Positions 7,491 through 15,838 are shown, counted from the stretch's first letter. The stretch: 19,533 bases of DNA from an uncultured Eubacteriales bacterium (GCA_934489735.1 CAKSSR010000030.1:1-19533), one strand, 5' to 3'. A program made the numbers and translations. Notes: generated by a model from the sequence alone, not told the origin.

Positions 7491-9311
7491 TTATTTCTTA
7501 TTTGCTTTTTTTAACCTCTGTTCTTTATTTAGTATCATTTTTCTTAGTCTAATGCTTTTAGGGGTGATCTCAACGAGTTCGTCATCGGTTATAAATTCTA
7601 TTGATTGCTCTAAACTCAGTACAGTATGAGTAGTTAATTTTAAAGCTTCATCTGATCCAGCAGCACGCATATTTGTCACATGCTTCTTTTTGCAAACATT
7701 TACCACTATATCGTCTGACTTAGGGCTAACTCCCACGATCATTCCTTCGTAAACTTCTGTACCAGGGCCAATAAATAGTCTTCCTCTGTCCTGAGCTGCA
7801 AACAAACCATAACCAGTTGCAGTACCTGTTTCAAATGCTATCAAAGAACCTTGATTTCTGGTAACAAATTCTCCCTTGTAAGGTTCATATGAATTAAAAG
7901 TGTGATTCATTATGCCATTTCCATTAGTATCTGTCAAAAATTCTGATCTATATCCCATCAAACATCTAGCAGGAATTAAAAATTCTAATACAGTTGTTCC
8001 CTGGCCTTTAACGAGCATGTTAGTCAGTTCAGCTTTTCTTGATCCGAGCTTCTCCATTACTGCCCCAACGTAATTATCTGGAACTTCGATTACTAATTTT
8101 TCAATAGGTTCCATCTTAACTCCATCAATTTCTTTCATGATTACTTTAGGTCTAGATACTTGGAACTCATAATTTTCTCTTCTCATATTTTCTATTAATA
8201 TAGATAAATGCAATTCTCCTCTTCCGGAGACTCTGAAAGTATCAGCCGAGTCAGTTTCTTCCACCCGCATTGCAACATTTGTTTGAATTTCTTTAAATAG
8301 TCTATCCCTTATATTTCTTGACGTGACATATTTGCCTTCTCGTCCTGCAAATGGACTGTTGTTGACCATAAATAACATTGATACAGTTGGTTCATCTATC
8401 TTTATAAATGGTAATGGTTCTATATTGTTGATGTCACATACCGTGTCGCCGATATTTAGGTCGTTTATGCCTGATATAGCTATAATGTCTCCAACTGAAG
8501 CATATTCGGCTTCAACTTTTTTAAGTCCCTCAAATTGATACAACTTACTTATCTTAACATTTGTTGATTTTTCGTCTTCATATCTGCATAAAGCTACAGT
8601 TTGACCAATTTTAACTTTCCCTCGTTCAACTCTTCCGATGCCAATTCTTCCAACGTATTCATCATAATCTACATTAGAAAATAATATTTGAAGAGGGGCG
8701 TCAATATCTCCTTCGGGTGCCGGTACTTCTTTCAATATTGTCTCAAACAATGGTACCATGTCCGTTCCTTTTTCATTTGGATCTAAAGTCGCATAGCCAT
8801 CTTTTGCTGAAGCATATACAACTGGGAATTCTAATAGGTCGTCATCGGCTCCAAGTTCGATAAATAAATCTAATGCCTCGTCAATTACTTCATTAGGTCT
8901 GGCAAATTCTCTATCTATTTTATTGACAACTACAATAGCTTTCTTGCCTAGATCTAATGCTTTTTTTAGTACGAATCTCGTTTGTGGCATGCAGCCTTCA
9001 AATGCGTCTATCAATAGTAACACTCCGTCAACCATTGTTAGAATTCTCTCAACCTCTCCTCCAAAGTCAGCGTGCCCGGGGGTGTCTATTATATTTATTT
9101 TCGTATTTTTATACATTATGGCGGTATTTTTAGATAAAATCGTTATCCCACGTTCTCTCTCTAAGTCATTTGAGTCCATAACTCGTTCAGCAACTTCTTG
9201 ATTTTCTCTAAATACTCCACTTTGCTTTAAAAGTTTGTCAACTAAAGTCGTCTTTCCATGATCTACGTGTGCAATTATAGCAACATTTCTTAAATTTTCA
9301 ATTTTACTCAT
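7491..9311 (-). CDS. typA: Ribosome-associated translational GTPase TypA/BipA
   Basis: 606 residues, the normal length. TypA is an EF-G-like GTPase that binds the 70S ribosome and supports 50S assembly and growth under stress such as cold. All G motifs are present: P-loop AHVDHGKTT (14-22), the switch region around RGIT, DTPGH (76-80), and NKID (130-133). Domains II, III and V follow (SGRGELHLSIL, then the C-terminal TypA part with MGYRSEFLTDTNGNG). The start ATG 9309-9311 gives the canonical N-terminus NVAIIAHVDHGK. The ribosome binding site is weak (AAAGAAAA). The gene is first in the minus-strand cluster and follows a leader of about 360 bases, which suggests post-transcriptional control. 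Intact and not obviously transferred. Confidence 0.96.
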   Translation of the reverse strand: MSKIENLRNVAIIAHVDHGKTTLVDKLLKQSGVFRENQEVAERVMDSNDLERERGITILSKNTAIMYKNTKINIIDTPGHADFGGEVERILTMVDGVLLLIDAFEGCMPQTRFVLKKALDLGKKAIVVVNKIDREFARPNEVIDEALDLFIELGADDDLLEFPVVYASAKDGYATLDPNEKGTDMVPLFETILKEVPAPEGDIDAPLQILFSNVDYDEYVGRIGIGRVERGKVKIGQTVALCRYEDEKSTNVKISKLYQFEGLKKVEAEYASVGDIIAISGINDLNIGDTVCDINNIEPLPFIKIDEPTVSMLFMVNNSPFAGREGKYVTSRNIRDRLFKEIQTNVAMRVEETDSADTFRVSGRGELHLSILIENMRRENYEFQVSRPKVIMKEIDGVKMEPIEKLVIEVPDNYVGAVMEKLGSRKAELTNMLVKGQGTTVLEFLIPARCLMGYRSEFLTDTNGNGIMNHTFNSYEPYKGEFVTRNQGSLIAFETGTATGYGLFAAQDRGRLFIGPGTEVYEGMIVGVSPKSDDIVVNVCKKKHVTNMRAAGSDEALKLTTHTVLSLEQSIEFITDDELVEITPKSIRLRKMILNKEQRLKKANKK

Positions 9312-9349
9312 TTTTTCTTTGCTACTCGATTTATTTAACTTTGTTTGTT

Positions 9350-9585
9350 CTACTTACCTCAATTATGTGAACCACCTTCCTCCATTCGAATGCTAAAAAG
9401 TGGGCGCCTCCTGTTTCTTTACTATTGTCTGAATATCTCTAAACAGGCTTTACATAGTCTCTACAGGTATTGATCAGTCTTGTCTATTTTATAGTGCGTC
9501 TCATAAAATTTCTTAGTAGTACTCGATGCACTTAGTTAAATATTCTTAATAATTCTTGCATTATTTCAAGTTTAAATTAGAGTAG
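9350..9585 (-). ncRNA. Structured typA leader or independent small RNA (6S-like candidate)
   Basis: On the minus strand the ends 9585-9574 and 9364-9350 can pair as a closing stem with small bulges. Inside are a 6-bp hairpin AATAAT/ATTATT, a GTGC/GCAC pairing, a 7-bp stem CCTGTTT/AAACAGG, and a terminal hairpin formed by CCAC and GTGG around the palindrome CATTCGAATG. The segment GGCGCCCAC followed by AAGGTGG is reminiscent of the 3' part of Firmicutes 6S RNA, but I recognise this only by general likeness. It is non-coding and lies between the promoter and typA. It could be a 6S-type RNA, a cis-acting leader, or chance folding. Confidence 0.3.
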
Positions 9586-9676
9586 CTCTCCTTTCCTTAT
9601 ATTCATTAATGATTCCCCTTTAATTCAAATCTATCCAAATGATAATAATTTTTGATTTAGAGACATCATCTCTTAT

Positions 9677-9706
9677 ATTATAACACAGTATTGTATAATT
9701 TGTCTA
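9677..9706 (-). promoter_or_regulatory. Promoter for typA cluster / leader RNA
   Basis: On the minus strand TAGACA (9706-9701), 18-bp spacer, TATAAT (9682-9677). Transcription would start near 9670 and give a leader of about 360 bases before typA. Confidence 0.55.
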
Positions 9707-9809
9707 TGTTGTTATCAAATTTTAAGTGAAATATAGTTCTATAAGAGTAAAATAATCTTGGTATTCTAAGCATTGTCGCTTTAATTTTCTTTCTTTTTTT
9801 CAAGTTGTA

Positions 9810-10397
9810 CAGGCTCGTTTCATAAACTCAAATGCAAGAAATAAATCAATATCCAGTGCCGTGCTTTTATTTTCCCAATGTTTTCTTAAAATAGCAAGTG
9901 ATTTTTTGTGGGAGCCTTTGAATCAGAAATATAATAGCCAGTCTTTTCAGTTGTTTTGTCTTTATTTTTCACTATCATTATACAGGCTCTTTTGATTTTC
10001 TTTTAGCTCGAATACATTCCATTCTTTCTCTATTGCTTTTTCACAAATCTCTTTTTGCATCTGCTGTAATAGCCTTACCTTTTACTTTCAAGTAACCAAA
10101 CATTTCTTTAAATACTGGTATCTCATTGGTTTTCTCCTGTATTTTTCCCTTCTCTAAAACAACTCCGTTAGATGTACTGTCATTGTTTTAGCTTTGATGA
10201 TATCTTTTCTATCTCAAATTCCTCTTTAAAAAAGCTTCTTTATTATTGGCAAATGTCATCATATTACTTAATTTATGCTTTGCATATCCCTGATATCTTG
10301 GATTTTCCGTTATTGCAAATCTCCACTGCGTTTCTTTTTCCCTTTTGATTTGTTTCCTTTCTATGATTCCTTTTTTATTTTTTATGAAATAAACGTC
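9810..10397 (-). mobile_element. ISAs1-family insertion sequence, degenerate copy 2 (inverted)
   Basis: On the plus strand it opens with CAGGCTCGTTTCATAAA at 9810, the transposase-distal repeat, and ends near 10397 with a decayed version of the transposase-proximal repeat (TTTATGAAATAAACG). Only about 590 bases remain of the element. It is the only copy in this orientation and separates the typA leader region from the Rpn gene. Confidence 0.75.
9833..10338 (-). pseudogene. ISAs1-family transposase remnant, copy 2
   Basis: On the minus strand the N-terminal piece (QWRFAITENPRYQGYAKHK), FLKRNLR-type remnants, a stretch like TNEIPVFKEMFGYLKVKGKA, and LKENQKSLY are seen in changing frames with many stops. 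A large deletion joins the region after LKENQKSLY directly to the VKNKDKTTE region. The catalytic core is missing. This is the most eroded copy and probably the oldest. Confidence 0.7.
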
Positions 10398-10414
10398 AAA
10401 TTATAATTGCGCTG

Positions 10415-10444
10415 TTGTAAAAAAATTTGAATTTATGATATAAT
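10415..10444 (+). promoter_or_regulatory. Promoter of the Rpn-family gene
   Basis: TTGTAA (10415-10420), 18-bp spacer, TATAAT (10439-10444), 33 bases before the chosen start codon. It lies just outside the ISAs1 copy 2 end. Confidence 0.5.
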
Positions 10445-10477
10445 AAATGAGAAGAAATAAAAAAAGATGTGCCTGTA

Positions 10478-11290
10478 ATGGAAAAGGAAATAATCTCTCC
10501 CAAAATTTATGTTGTTTTTAAACAATTGATGAAAAATGACTTGGTCAGGAAAGGATTTTTAAGCGCAGTATTAAATATTAAGGATACTGATATAAAATCG
10601 ACACAGATAGTTGATATCAAACCAGAGGTGTTCTATAAGGAAGAAGAGCAAGAACTTATGGATATTACATTGACTATGTATGATGAGTTGACTTTGAGTG
10701 ATAAGAAAGTAAACATAGAAATTCAAATAGCTACACTTGATACTTGGCAGGATAGAAGTACTTTTTACGTAATGTCAAAGTTTTCTGAGCCAGAACGATT
10801 TATTTTAAGTAAATTGAGAAAATGTATTAGCATAAATATACTTGATTTTAAACTTTCAGAAGAATATGATAAGTATCATCTATCTTATCACTTTGCAGAA
10901 GATAATCATAATATTGTATTTAAAGATGCGGTAGAAATCCATCATATTGAACTACCAAAGCTTCCGGCTGATAGCGATGGTTCACCTTTATATGACTGGG
11001 TGAAATTTTTAGTGACTGACAATAGAGAAGACTTCGAAAAGTTAGCAGAAAAGAATATATATCTTAGAGAAGCATACAAGGAGCTCGATAAAATTAGTCA
11101 AGACGAGCAAGAACAATTAGAATATGACGAAAGAAAAAGATCTATTTATTATTATAATGAGACAAAGCAAAAGAATTATGAAAAAGGTTTTGCTGAGGGC
11201 AAAGCACAGGAAAGAAAACATCTGGAAGAAATTTTAAAGAGCCTTGGCAAAACAGATGAACAGATAAAAGATTTAATAGAAAATCAATAA
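10478..11290 (+). CDS. Rpn-family PD-(D/E)XK nuclease / putative transposase
   Basis: 270 residues from ATG 10478. An in-frame GTG at 10469 would add three residues, but family members start with a short basic lead before SPKxDFVFK-type sequence, here SPKIYVVFKQLM (7-18). The nuclease core is visible as D62 (MDITLTMYDE) and E81-x-Q83 (VNIEIQIATL), followed by RSTFYVMSKF, equivalent to the usual tyrosine/arginine-rich helix. The C-terminus is a charged helix with the typical ending GFAEGKAQERKHLEEILKSL and a short IKDLIE tail. Rpn proteins are Ca/Mg-dependent DNA endonucleases that promote RecA-independent recombination and, in some genomes, act in phage defence. It has its own promoter and terminator and is intact between decayed IS copies. 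Confidence 0.85.
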   Translation: MEKEIISPKIYVVFKQLMKNDLVRKGFLSAVLNIKDTDIKSTQIVDIKPEVFYKEEEQELMDITLTMYDELTLSDKKVNIEIQIATLDTWQDRSTFYVMSKFSEPERFILSKLRKCISINILDFKLSEEYDKYHLSYHFAEDNHNIVFKDAVEIHHIELPKLPADSDGSPLYDWVKFLVTDNREDFEKLAEKNIYLREAYKELDKISQDEQEQLEYDERKRSIYYYNETKQKNYEKGFAEGKAQERKHLEEILKSLGKTDEQIKDLIENQ

Positions 11291-11300
11291 TCAAATAGAA

Positions 11301-11339
11301 AAGTAGCGGTAGTAAATCACTGATTTATTATCGCTATTT
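11301..11339 (+). terminator. Hairpin after the Rpn gene
   Basis: Arms 11301-11317 and 11323-11339 pair along their full length with a few G-T pairs around a loop CACTG. A short T-rich tail (ATTTGTAAT) follows. It starts 10 bases after the stop codon. Confidence 0.65.
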
Positions 11340-11369
11340 GTAATAGTAATACAATATGAAATAAAGCGC

Positions 11370-11398
11370 TTGACAAATATTATGGTTTATTGTACAAT
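11370..11398 (+). promoter_or_regulatory. Promoter of unknown-family paralog A
   Basis: TTGACA (11370-11375), 17-bp spacer, TACAAT (11393-11398). The same promoter with one- or two-base changes precedes the other two paralogs. The ribosome binding site AAAGGA follows at about 11420. Confidence 0.8.
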
Positions 11399-11435
11399 AT
11401 TACTACAAAACAAAAAATGAAAGGAATGATTTTGA

Positions 11436-12464
11436 ATGGCTACATATTATATCGCTTGTCGCGGTTATAGTAGAGGAGAAGGAATAAATCTTTTTTTTAG
11501 AAATAGCGACAATTATCGTTTAGCTCACTATACAAATTTGAGCTTTGATGAAGTTTTCAACTTATTTAAAGAAAGATTTAAGCAGAAGCATGGATTAAAT
11601 GAATTTTCTAGAGAGGCTATAGATGGAACAAGATTATTCAGCGAATTAGGCGTGCATGATTTGAATTTAATTAAGTATGATAAAATTATGAAAGCAAAAG
11701 ATGAACTCGAAAAGAATTTTTCTAAGCCTGTTTGTATAATGGTATACAATGGGGACTTTGTGCTTGAAGATGGTAAGGAATTTGAAGGACATGGAATAGG
11801 ATTTGAAGAGGACGGAACGGATGATAAACAAATATATGTTATACCAGATACTAATTTGCTAATATCAGGTGGGAAAAAGCTTCTTAAAGCATTGAATGAA
11901 AAAGACAGCAGTAAATTTACTCAACGTGATGATATTGATTTGTCTACATTTTGCCCCAAATGTAGTGATGATGTTTATGTGAATTATTTCCTTAATAGCA
12001 ATACGGAAGTGGTTGGAACGGGGATATTTATGAGCCATGAAAAATGTTTAGAATATTGTGAAAGAACATTGAAACCTGATAGGCTAAATACTGAAAATCT
12101 GACATTCTACATGTATACGGCAGGAAAAGATAGTGATTATTATGACAAATGGTATACAAGTGGTTACGTTACAGGCTTTCTAAGTGAAGATAAAAAAGAA
12201 GTCTACGTATTACCGACAGGAAAAGCATTTGATACAATATCCGATTGGGACGATCTGTGTGATAAAATGAGGGATTGGGCCTCTAGTAAAACAAGTTCGT
12301 TTTTAAAGATTAATAGCTCAGATATAACGAATTTTAGAAACTGGTGCATAGATGAAAATGAACCAGAACTTACTCAGTTGGTTTATAATGGAGAAGTACT
12401 GAATGGTGGAGTGTATCCAAACGTAGATGCTTATAGAAATCATTGTTCGGGTGAAATAAGCTAA
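11436..12464 (+). CDS. Unknown-family paralog A (342 aa, internally duplicated)
   Basis: Protein of a family I do not recognise, present three times in this window. No signal peptide or membrane helix is seen, so it is probably cytosolic and acidic. The N-terminal part (1-95) carries a motif shared by all three copies (CRGYSRGEG here, FFRNS, YTNLSFDEVFNLFKE, FSREAIDGTRL). The rest is two related halves of about 110 residues: YNGDFVLEDGKEFEGHGIGF with QIYVIPDTN in the first, and YTAGKDSDYYDKWYTSGYV with EVYVLPTGK in the second. Each half ends in a strand pair like NSNTEVVGTGIF or YNGEVLNGGVYP. It differs from paralog B mainly at 65-75 and 175-200. It has its own promoter and terminator and is monocistronic. 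Function unknown. Confidence 0.75.
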   Translation: MATYYIACRGYSRGEGINLFFRNSDNYRLAHYTNLSFDEVFNLFKERFKQKHGLNEFSREAIDGTRLFSELGVHDLNLIKYDKIMKAKDELEKNFSKPVCIMVYNGDFVLEDGKEFEGHGIGFEEDGTDDKQIYVIPDTNLLISGGKKLLKALNEKDSSKFTQRDDIDLSTFCPKCSDDVYVNYFLNSNTEVVGTGIFMSHEKCLEYCERTLKPDRLNTENLTFYMYTAGKDSDYYDKWYTSGYVTGFLSEDKKEVYVLPTGKAFDTISDWDDLCDKMRDWASSKTSSFLKINSSDITNFRNWCIDENEPELTQLVYNGEVLNGGVYPNVDAYRNHCSGEIS

Positions 12465-12521
12465 CGTTTTATTGATAATTTTTGATAAAAGTAATCCGAA
12501 ATATAAAATATTTAAAATAAG

Positions 12522-12562
12522 AACAGAAAGCCAATAACTCTTGAATACTGGTTTTCTGTTTT
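12522..12562 (+). terminator. Intrinsic terminator of paralog A
   Basis: Arms 12522-12533 and 12549-12560 form a 12-bp stem with one G-T pair, followed by a short T stretch (TTTTAATGTT). The same hairpin follows paralog B, and its first arm follows paralog C. Confidence 0.8.
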
Positions 12563-12866
12563 AATGTTCCATTGAAGAAGGCTACAGACTTGTCCGATGG
12601 ATGGATGGGAATGTAGCTTTTAATGATTGTATAATAAAAATGAAGAATATGATAAGTAGACAAATGAGATTGATAGAAAAATGATATGATAAAGTTAAAG
12701 AAAAGGTTAGAATCTGGAGAGGAAATCCTATAGACTAATAGGGGAATATCAAGATAATGTGATGAAATTAATCATATTTATATCGACACAGAGGGAAAAT
12801 CAATATAGAATAGATGAGCGATTGAATAAATAATTATTCTAGGATTAGTTTAATTATAAAGGAACA
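12563..12866. other. Gene-free spacer between cassette A and ISAs1 copy 3
   Basis: About 300 AT-rich bases with no credible gene. A weak hairpin GCTACA/TGTAGC (about 12579-12618) followed by TTTTAAT could be an old terminator. The rest looks like eroded coding or IS sequence in no continuous frame. Confidence 0.4.
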
Positions 12867-13593
12867 CACGTTCGTTTCATAAAAAAATATAAAAAGAGAA
12901 TCAAGCAAGGTATGATGCAATAGAAAGAAAATAAATCAAAGAGAAAAAGAAATGCAGTGGAGATTTGCGATAGCAGAAGATCCAAAATATCGGGGATATG
13001 TAAAACATAAATCAAGTGATAGTAATGTGTGCAGTATTGTGTGGGTTAGATGAACTATGTAATATAATGACGTTTGCTGATAATAAAACAGAATTTTTTA
13101 AAGAGGAATTTGGGATAGAAAAGATACCATCAAAACTAAAACAGAGGCACTCAGCACTTCAAATGATGACAGCACATTTAACTGAGAACAGAGTTGTCTT
13201 ATGGTAGGAGAAGGTATGAGAAAAGACCAATGACATACCAGTATTTCAGGAAATATTTAGATACTTGAAAACAAAAGGTAAGATTATTACAGCAGCTGCA
13301 ATGCATTGCCAAAAGAATAACTTGATATTTCAAGAGAATATTAGGAACTTGAGAGCGTGCACTTGATATTGGATATCATATTTTAAGAAGATGATTGTTC
13401 TTATTCAAGCAAGGATGTGCATATAACATTAAATCCCTTTCGTAAGTTAGTTTTGCTTCTGCATAAGCAATGTCTAGCGTCTTCGTCCAAAGCCAAAAAG
13501 ATCAGCATTAAGAGAAACATGTTTAACTATTTATTGAATGATCACACTTTATTGCAACTTATTTCTTGTATTTAAGTTTATAAAATGAAGCTA
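12867..13593 (+). mobile_element. ISAs1-family insertion sequence, degenerate copy 3
   Basis: It begins with CACGTTCGTTTCATAAA (12867-12883), identical to copies 1 and 4. The right end (13577-13593) is decayed but aligns with the family repeat. About 730 bases remain. The right end lies only 14 bases before the -35 box of paralog B. Confidence 0.75.
12952..13575 (+). pseudogene. ISAs1-family transposase remnant, copy 3
   Basis: Starts at ATG 12952 with an intact MQWRFAIAEDP and keeps the N-terminal piece with CGLDELCNIMTFADNK, which is deleted in copy 1. Frameshifts, stops and a large deletion after AMHCQK follow; the text then resumes near the C-terminus (LLHKQ, KRNMFNYLLNDHTLLQL). The catalytic region is absent. 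Confidence 0.75.
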
Positions 13594-13607
13594 ATAACAC
13601 AAAAAAC

Positions 13608-13636
13608 TTGACAAATATCATGATTTATTGTATAAT
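13608..13636 (+). promoter_or_regulatory. Promoter of unknown-family paralog B
   Basis: Exact consensus TTGACA (13608-13613), 17-bp spacer, TATAAT (13631-13636). AAAGGA precedes the ATG by the same distance as in paralog A. Expected to be strong. Confidence 0.85.
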
Positions 13637-13672
13637 ATTACTGTAAAACAAAAATGAAAGGAATGATTTTAA

Positions 13673-14695
13673 ATGGCTACACATTATATTTTTTGTCACG
13701 GTTATAGTAGAGGAGAAGGAATAACTCATTTTTTTAGAAATAGCGAATATCGTTTAGCTTACTATACAAATTTGAGCTTTGATGAAGTTTTCAACTTATT
13801 TAAAGAAAGATTTAAGCAGAAGTATGGATTAACTGAATTTTCTAGAGAGGCTATAGATGGAACAAGATTAGACGATAAATTAGGCGGACAAGGTTCGCAT
13901 TTAATTGAGTATGATAGCATTATGAAAACAAAAGATGAACTCGAAAAGTATTTTTCTAAGCCTGTTTGTGTAATGGTATACAATGGGGACTTTGTATTTG
14001 AAGATGGTAAGGAATTTGAAGGACATGGGGTAGGATTTGAAGAGGGCGGAATTGGTGATCAACAAATATATGTTATACCTGATACTAATTTACTAATGTC
14101 AGGTGGGAAAAAGCTTCTTAAAGCATTGGATGAAAGAGACAGCAGCAAGTTTACTCCATGTGATGATATTGATTTGTCTACATTTTGCCCCCAATTTGGC
14201 GATGATACTCATTTGAATTATTTTCTTAATAGCAATATGGAAGTGGTTGGAACAGAAATATTTGATGACCGTGAAAAATGTTTAGAATATTGTAAGAAAA
14301 CATTGAAGCCTGATAGGCTAAATACTGAAAATCTGACATTCTACATGTATACAGCAGGAGAAGATAGTGATTATTATAACGAATGGTATACAAGTGGTTA
14401 CGTTACAGGTTTTTTAGGTGAAAATGGAAAAGAAGTCTACGTATTGCCAACAGGAAGAGCATTTAATACGCCGGATTGGAACAAGCTGTGTGATAAAATG
14501 AGAGATTGGGACTCTAGTAAAACAAGTTCGTTTTTAGAGATTAATAGCTCAGATATAACGAATTTTAGAAACTGGTGCATAGGCGAAAATGAACCAGACC
14601 CTATTCAGTTAGTTTATAATGGAAAAGTACTGAATGGGGGAGTATATCCAAACGTAAATGCTTATAAAAATAATTATTCCGGTGAAATGAACTAA
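13673..14695 (+). CDS. Unknown-family paralog B (340 aa, internally duplicated)
   Basis: Second copy of the unrecognised family, visibly closer to paralog A than to C. The internal duplication is clear here. Residues 99-207 align with 222-335: YNGDFVFEDGKEFEGHGVGF with YTAGEDSDYYNEWYTSGYVT, QIYVIPDTN with EVYVLPTGR, DSSKF with DSSKT, DLSTFC with DITNFRNWC, and NSNMEVVGTEIF with YNGKVLNGGVYP. The N-terminal region 1-95 is outside the duplication and holds CHGYSRGEG, FFRNS and FSREAIDGTRL. Conserved Cys8 and several GG/GHG turns are notable, but no known catalytic motif is evident. The gene lies between ISAs1 copy 3 and a convergent HipA-like gene, with its own promoter and terminator. Function unknown. 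Confidence 0.75.
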   Translation: MATHYIFCHGYSRGEGITHFFRNSEYRLAYYTNLSFDEVFNLFKERFKQKYGLTEFSREAIDGTRLDDKLGGQGSHLIEYDSIMKTKDELEKYFSKPVCVMVYNGDFVFEDGKEFEGHGVGFEEGGIGDQQIYVIPDTNLLMSGGKKLLKALDERDSSKFTPCDDIDLSTFCPQFGDDTHLNYFLNSNMEVVGTEIFDDREKCLEYCKKTLKPDRLNTENLTFYMYTAGEDSDYYNEWYTSGYVTGFLGENGKEVYVLPTGRAFNTPDWNKLCDKMRDWDSSKTSSFLEINSSDITNFRNWCIGENEPDPIQLVYNGKVLNGGVYPNVNAYKNNYSGEMN

Positions 14696-14752
14696 CGTTT
14701 TATTGATAAATTTTGATAAAAGTAAGCCGAGATATAAAATATTTAAGATAAG

Positions 14753-14791
14753 AACAGAAAACCAATAACTCTTGAATACTGGTTTTCTGTT
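14753..14791. terminator. Terminator shared by paralog B and the convergent HipA-like gene
   Basis: Perfect 12-bp stem (14753-14764 with 14780-14791) followed by TTTAATG on the plus strand. On the minus strand it lies 17 bases after the HipA-like stop and is followed by TCTTATCTT, so it can serve both genes. Confidence 0.8.
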
Positions 14792-14808
14792 TTAATGTTC
14801 CCTTATTG

Positions 14809-15684
14809 TTATTCTTTATTTAATTTTTGATAAGAAAAATCTAAAATTTTTGTCTTTCTCTCCATTAAGATAGTATTATAGAACTCTTTTTGTAAGTCGG
14901 ATATAAACGGAGTCTTATCTATGATCTTGTAAATCCTTTCTAAATTAATCTTTGGGACTATTCTTTTTAAAGCTTTGTTACAATCTTCATTTTGCAAGGA
15001 TGAAATGAAGTCAAAATATTTAATCTTTTTTCCATTTATCTTAATACTTGAAAGAGGTTTTTCAAAAATACGTATTTCAATCTCAGCACGTTTGTTTAAA
15101 ACATCTTTCATCATCTCTTCATCTAATCGAGGGAAGAGACAACTTCCACAATCGTAAATAGGCGCAAGCAATATTTTATCAGTTTTGATATTGTAAAGGA
15201 ATCCCCAGTCACCATTATGTCGGTCCCAGTTACCAATAAGAGCATCAATGATAAACATGTCCCAAAACCGATTATTAAGTAGTTGGCTGTCGATTGCTTG
15301 TTGTTCTGTTAAAGTTTTCAAAATATCATCAAGTTCTGTTCCGTATCCATTATGCACAGAATCAACAATGCTATTCTTTAACGATGCAAAGTCTTGAAGT
15401 GCAAGACCATTTGCTGAAAAATCCTTGCAGGCGACAACAATTTTCTGCTTTCCGTTTTTGCAATAAGTTCCAAGTAAAGTTTTTTGCGTTGGAATACCAA
15501 TGCTTTCAAAGACATGACATCCAATATATTCAGAAATATTTGAATGGTTCATCTTTTTATTTATAGATGGAATGGCAGGAAATTTTAGCATATATGTTTC
15601 ATGGTTATATATTATTGAAATTTTACTACCGTTTGTTCCATTATATGTCCTATTGAGTATAGGACAATTTGTAAAATCAATCAT
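14809..15684 (-). CDS. HipA/CtkA-like serine/threonine kinase
   Basis: 291 residues, starting at ATG 15684 behind a good binding site (GGAAAGAGG). HipA-fold kinases phosphorylate protein targets; HipA of E. coli inactivates glutamyl-tRNA synthetase and causes growth arrest, and CtkA of Helicobacter pylori is a short standalone relative. Visible motifs are a glycine-rich ATP loop NGTNGSK (15-21), the likely ATP-binding lysine K34 (YMLKFP), the catalytic loop with N152, D154, R155, H156, N157 (GNWDRHNGDWGFLYN), and the metal-binding D178 (PIYDCGSCLFPR). Length fits the short CtkA-like group rather than the roughly 440-residue HipA. No HipB-like antitoxin gene is adjacent, so it is either an orphan or is controlled by something unrecognised. 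It converges on paralog B. Confidence 0.8.
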   Translation of the reverse strand: MIDFTNCPILNRTYNGTNGSKISIIYNHETYMLKFPAIPSINKKMNHSNISEYIGCHVFESIGIPTQKTLLGTYCKNGKQKIVVACKDFSANGLALQDFASLKNSIVDSVHNGYGTELDDILKTLTEQQAIDSQLLNNRFWDMFIIDALIGNWDRHNGDWGFLYNIKTDKILLAPIYDCGSCLFPRLDEEMMKDVLNKRAEIEIRIFEKPLSSIKINGKKIKYFDFISSLQNEDCNKALKRIVPKINLERIYKIIDKTPFISDLQKEFYNTILMERKTKILDFSYQKLNKE

Positions 15685-15791
15685 AATTTATGCCTCTTTC
15701 CTTATTTTTTACTCTTTTTTTCTACTATATTGCATCCATGCGTCGAGGCTTTACTAATCATCTTTCTATATTTCAATTACTTTTTCAACTA

Positions 15792-15819
15792 ATTATACCA
15801 TTAACGCTGAAAATTGCAA
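15792..15819 (-). promoter_or_regulatory. Promoter of the HipA-like gene
   Basis: On the minus strand TTGCAA (15819-15814), 16-bp spacer, TATAAT (15797-15792). ISAs1 copy 4 begins 20 bases further upstream. Confidence 0.5.
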
Positions 15820-15838
15820 TGTTAGTATTAGATTTTTG

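Noticed and set aside
9350..9585. Known riboswitch in the typA leader (c-di-AMP, lysine, T-box)
   Set aside because: No diagnostic conserved core of these classes was found, so only a generic structured RNA is proposed.
10469..11290. GTG 10469 as start of the Rpn gene
   Set aside because: ATG 10478 gives the more family-like N-terminus; neither has a strong binding site, so the GTG remains possible but less likely.
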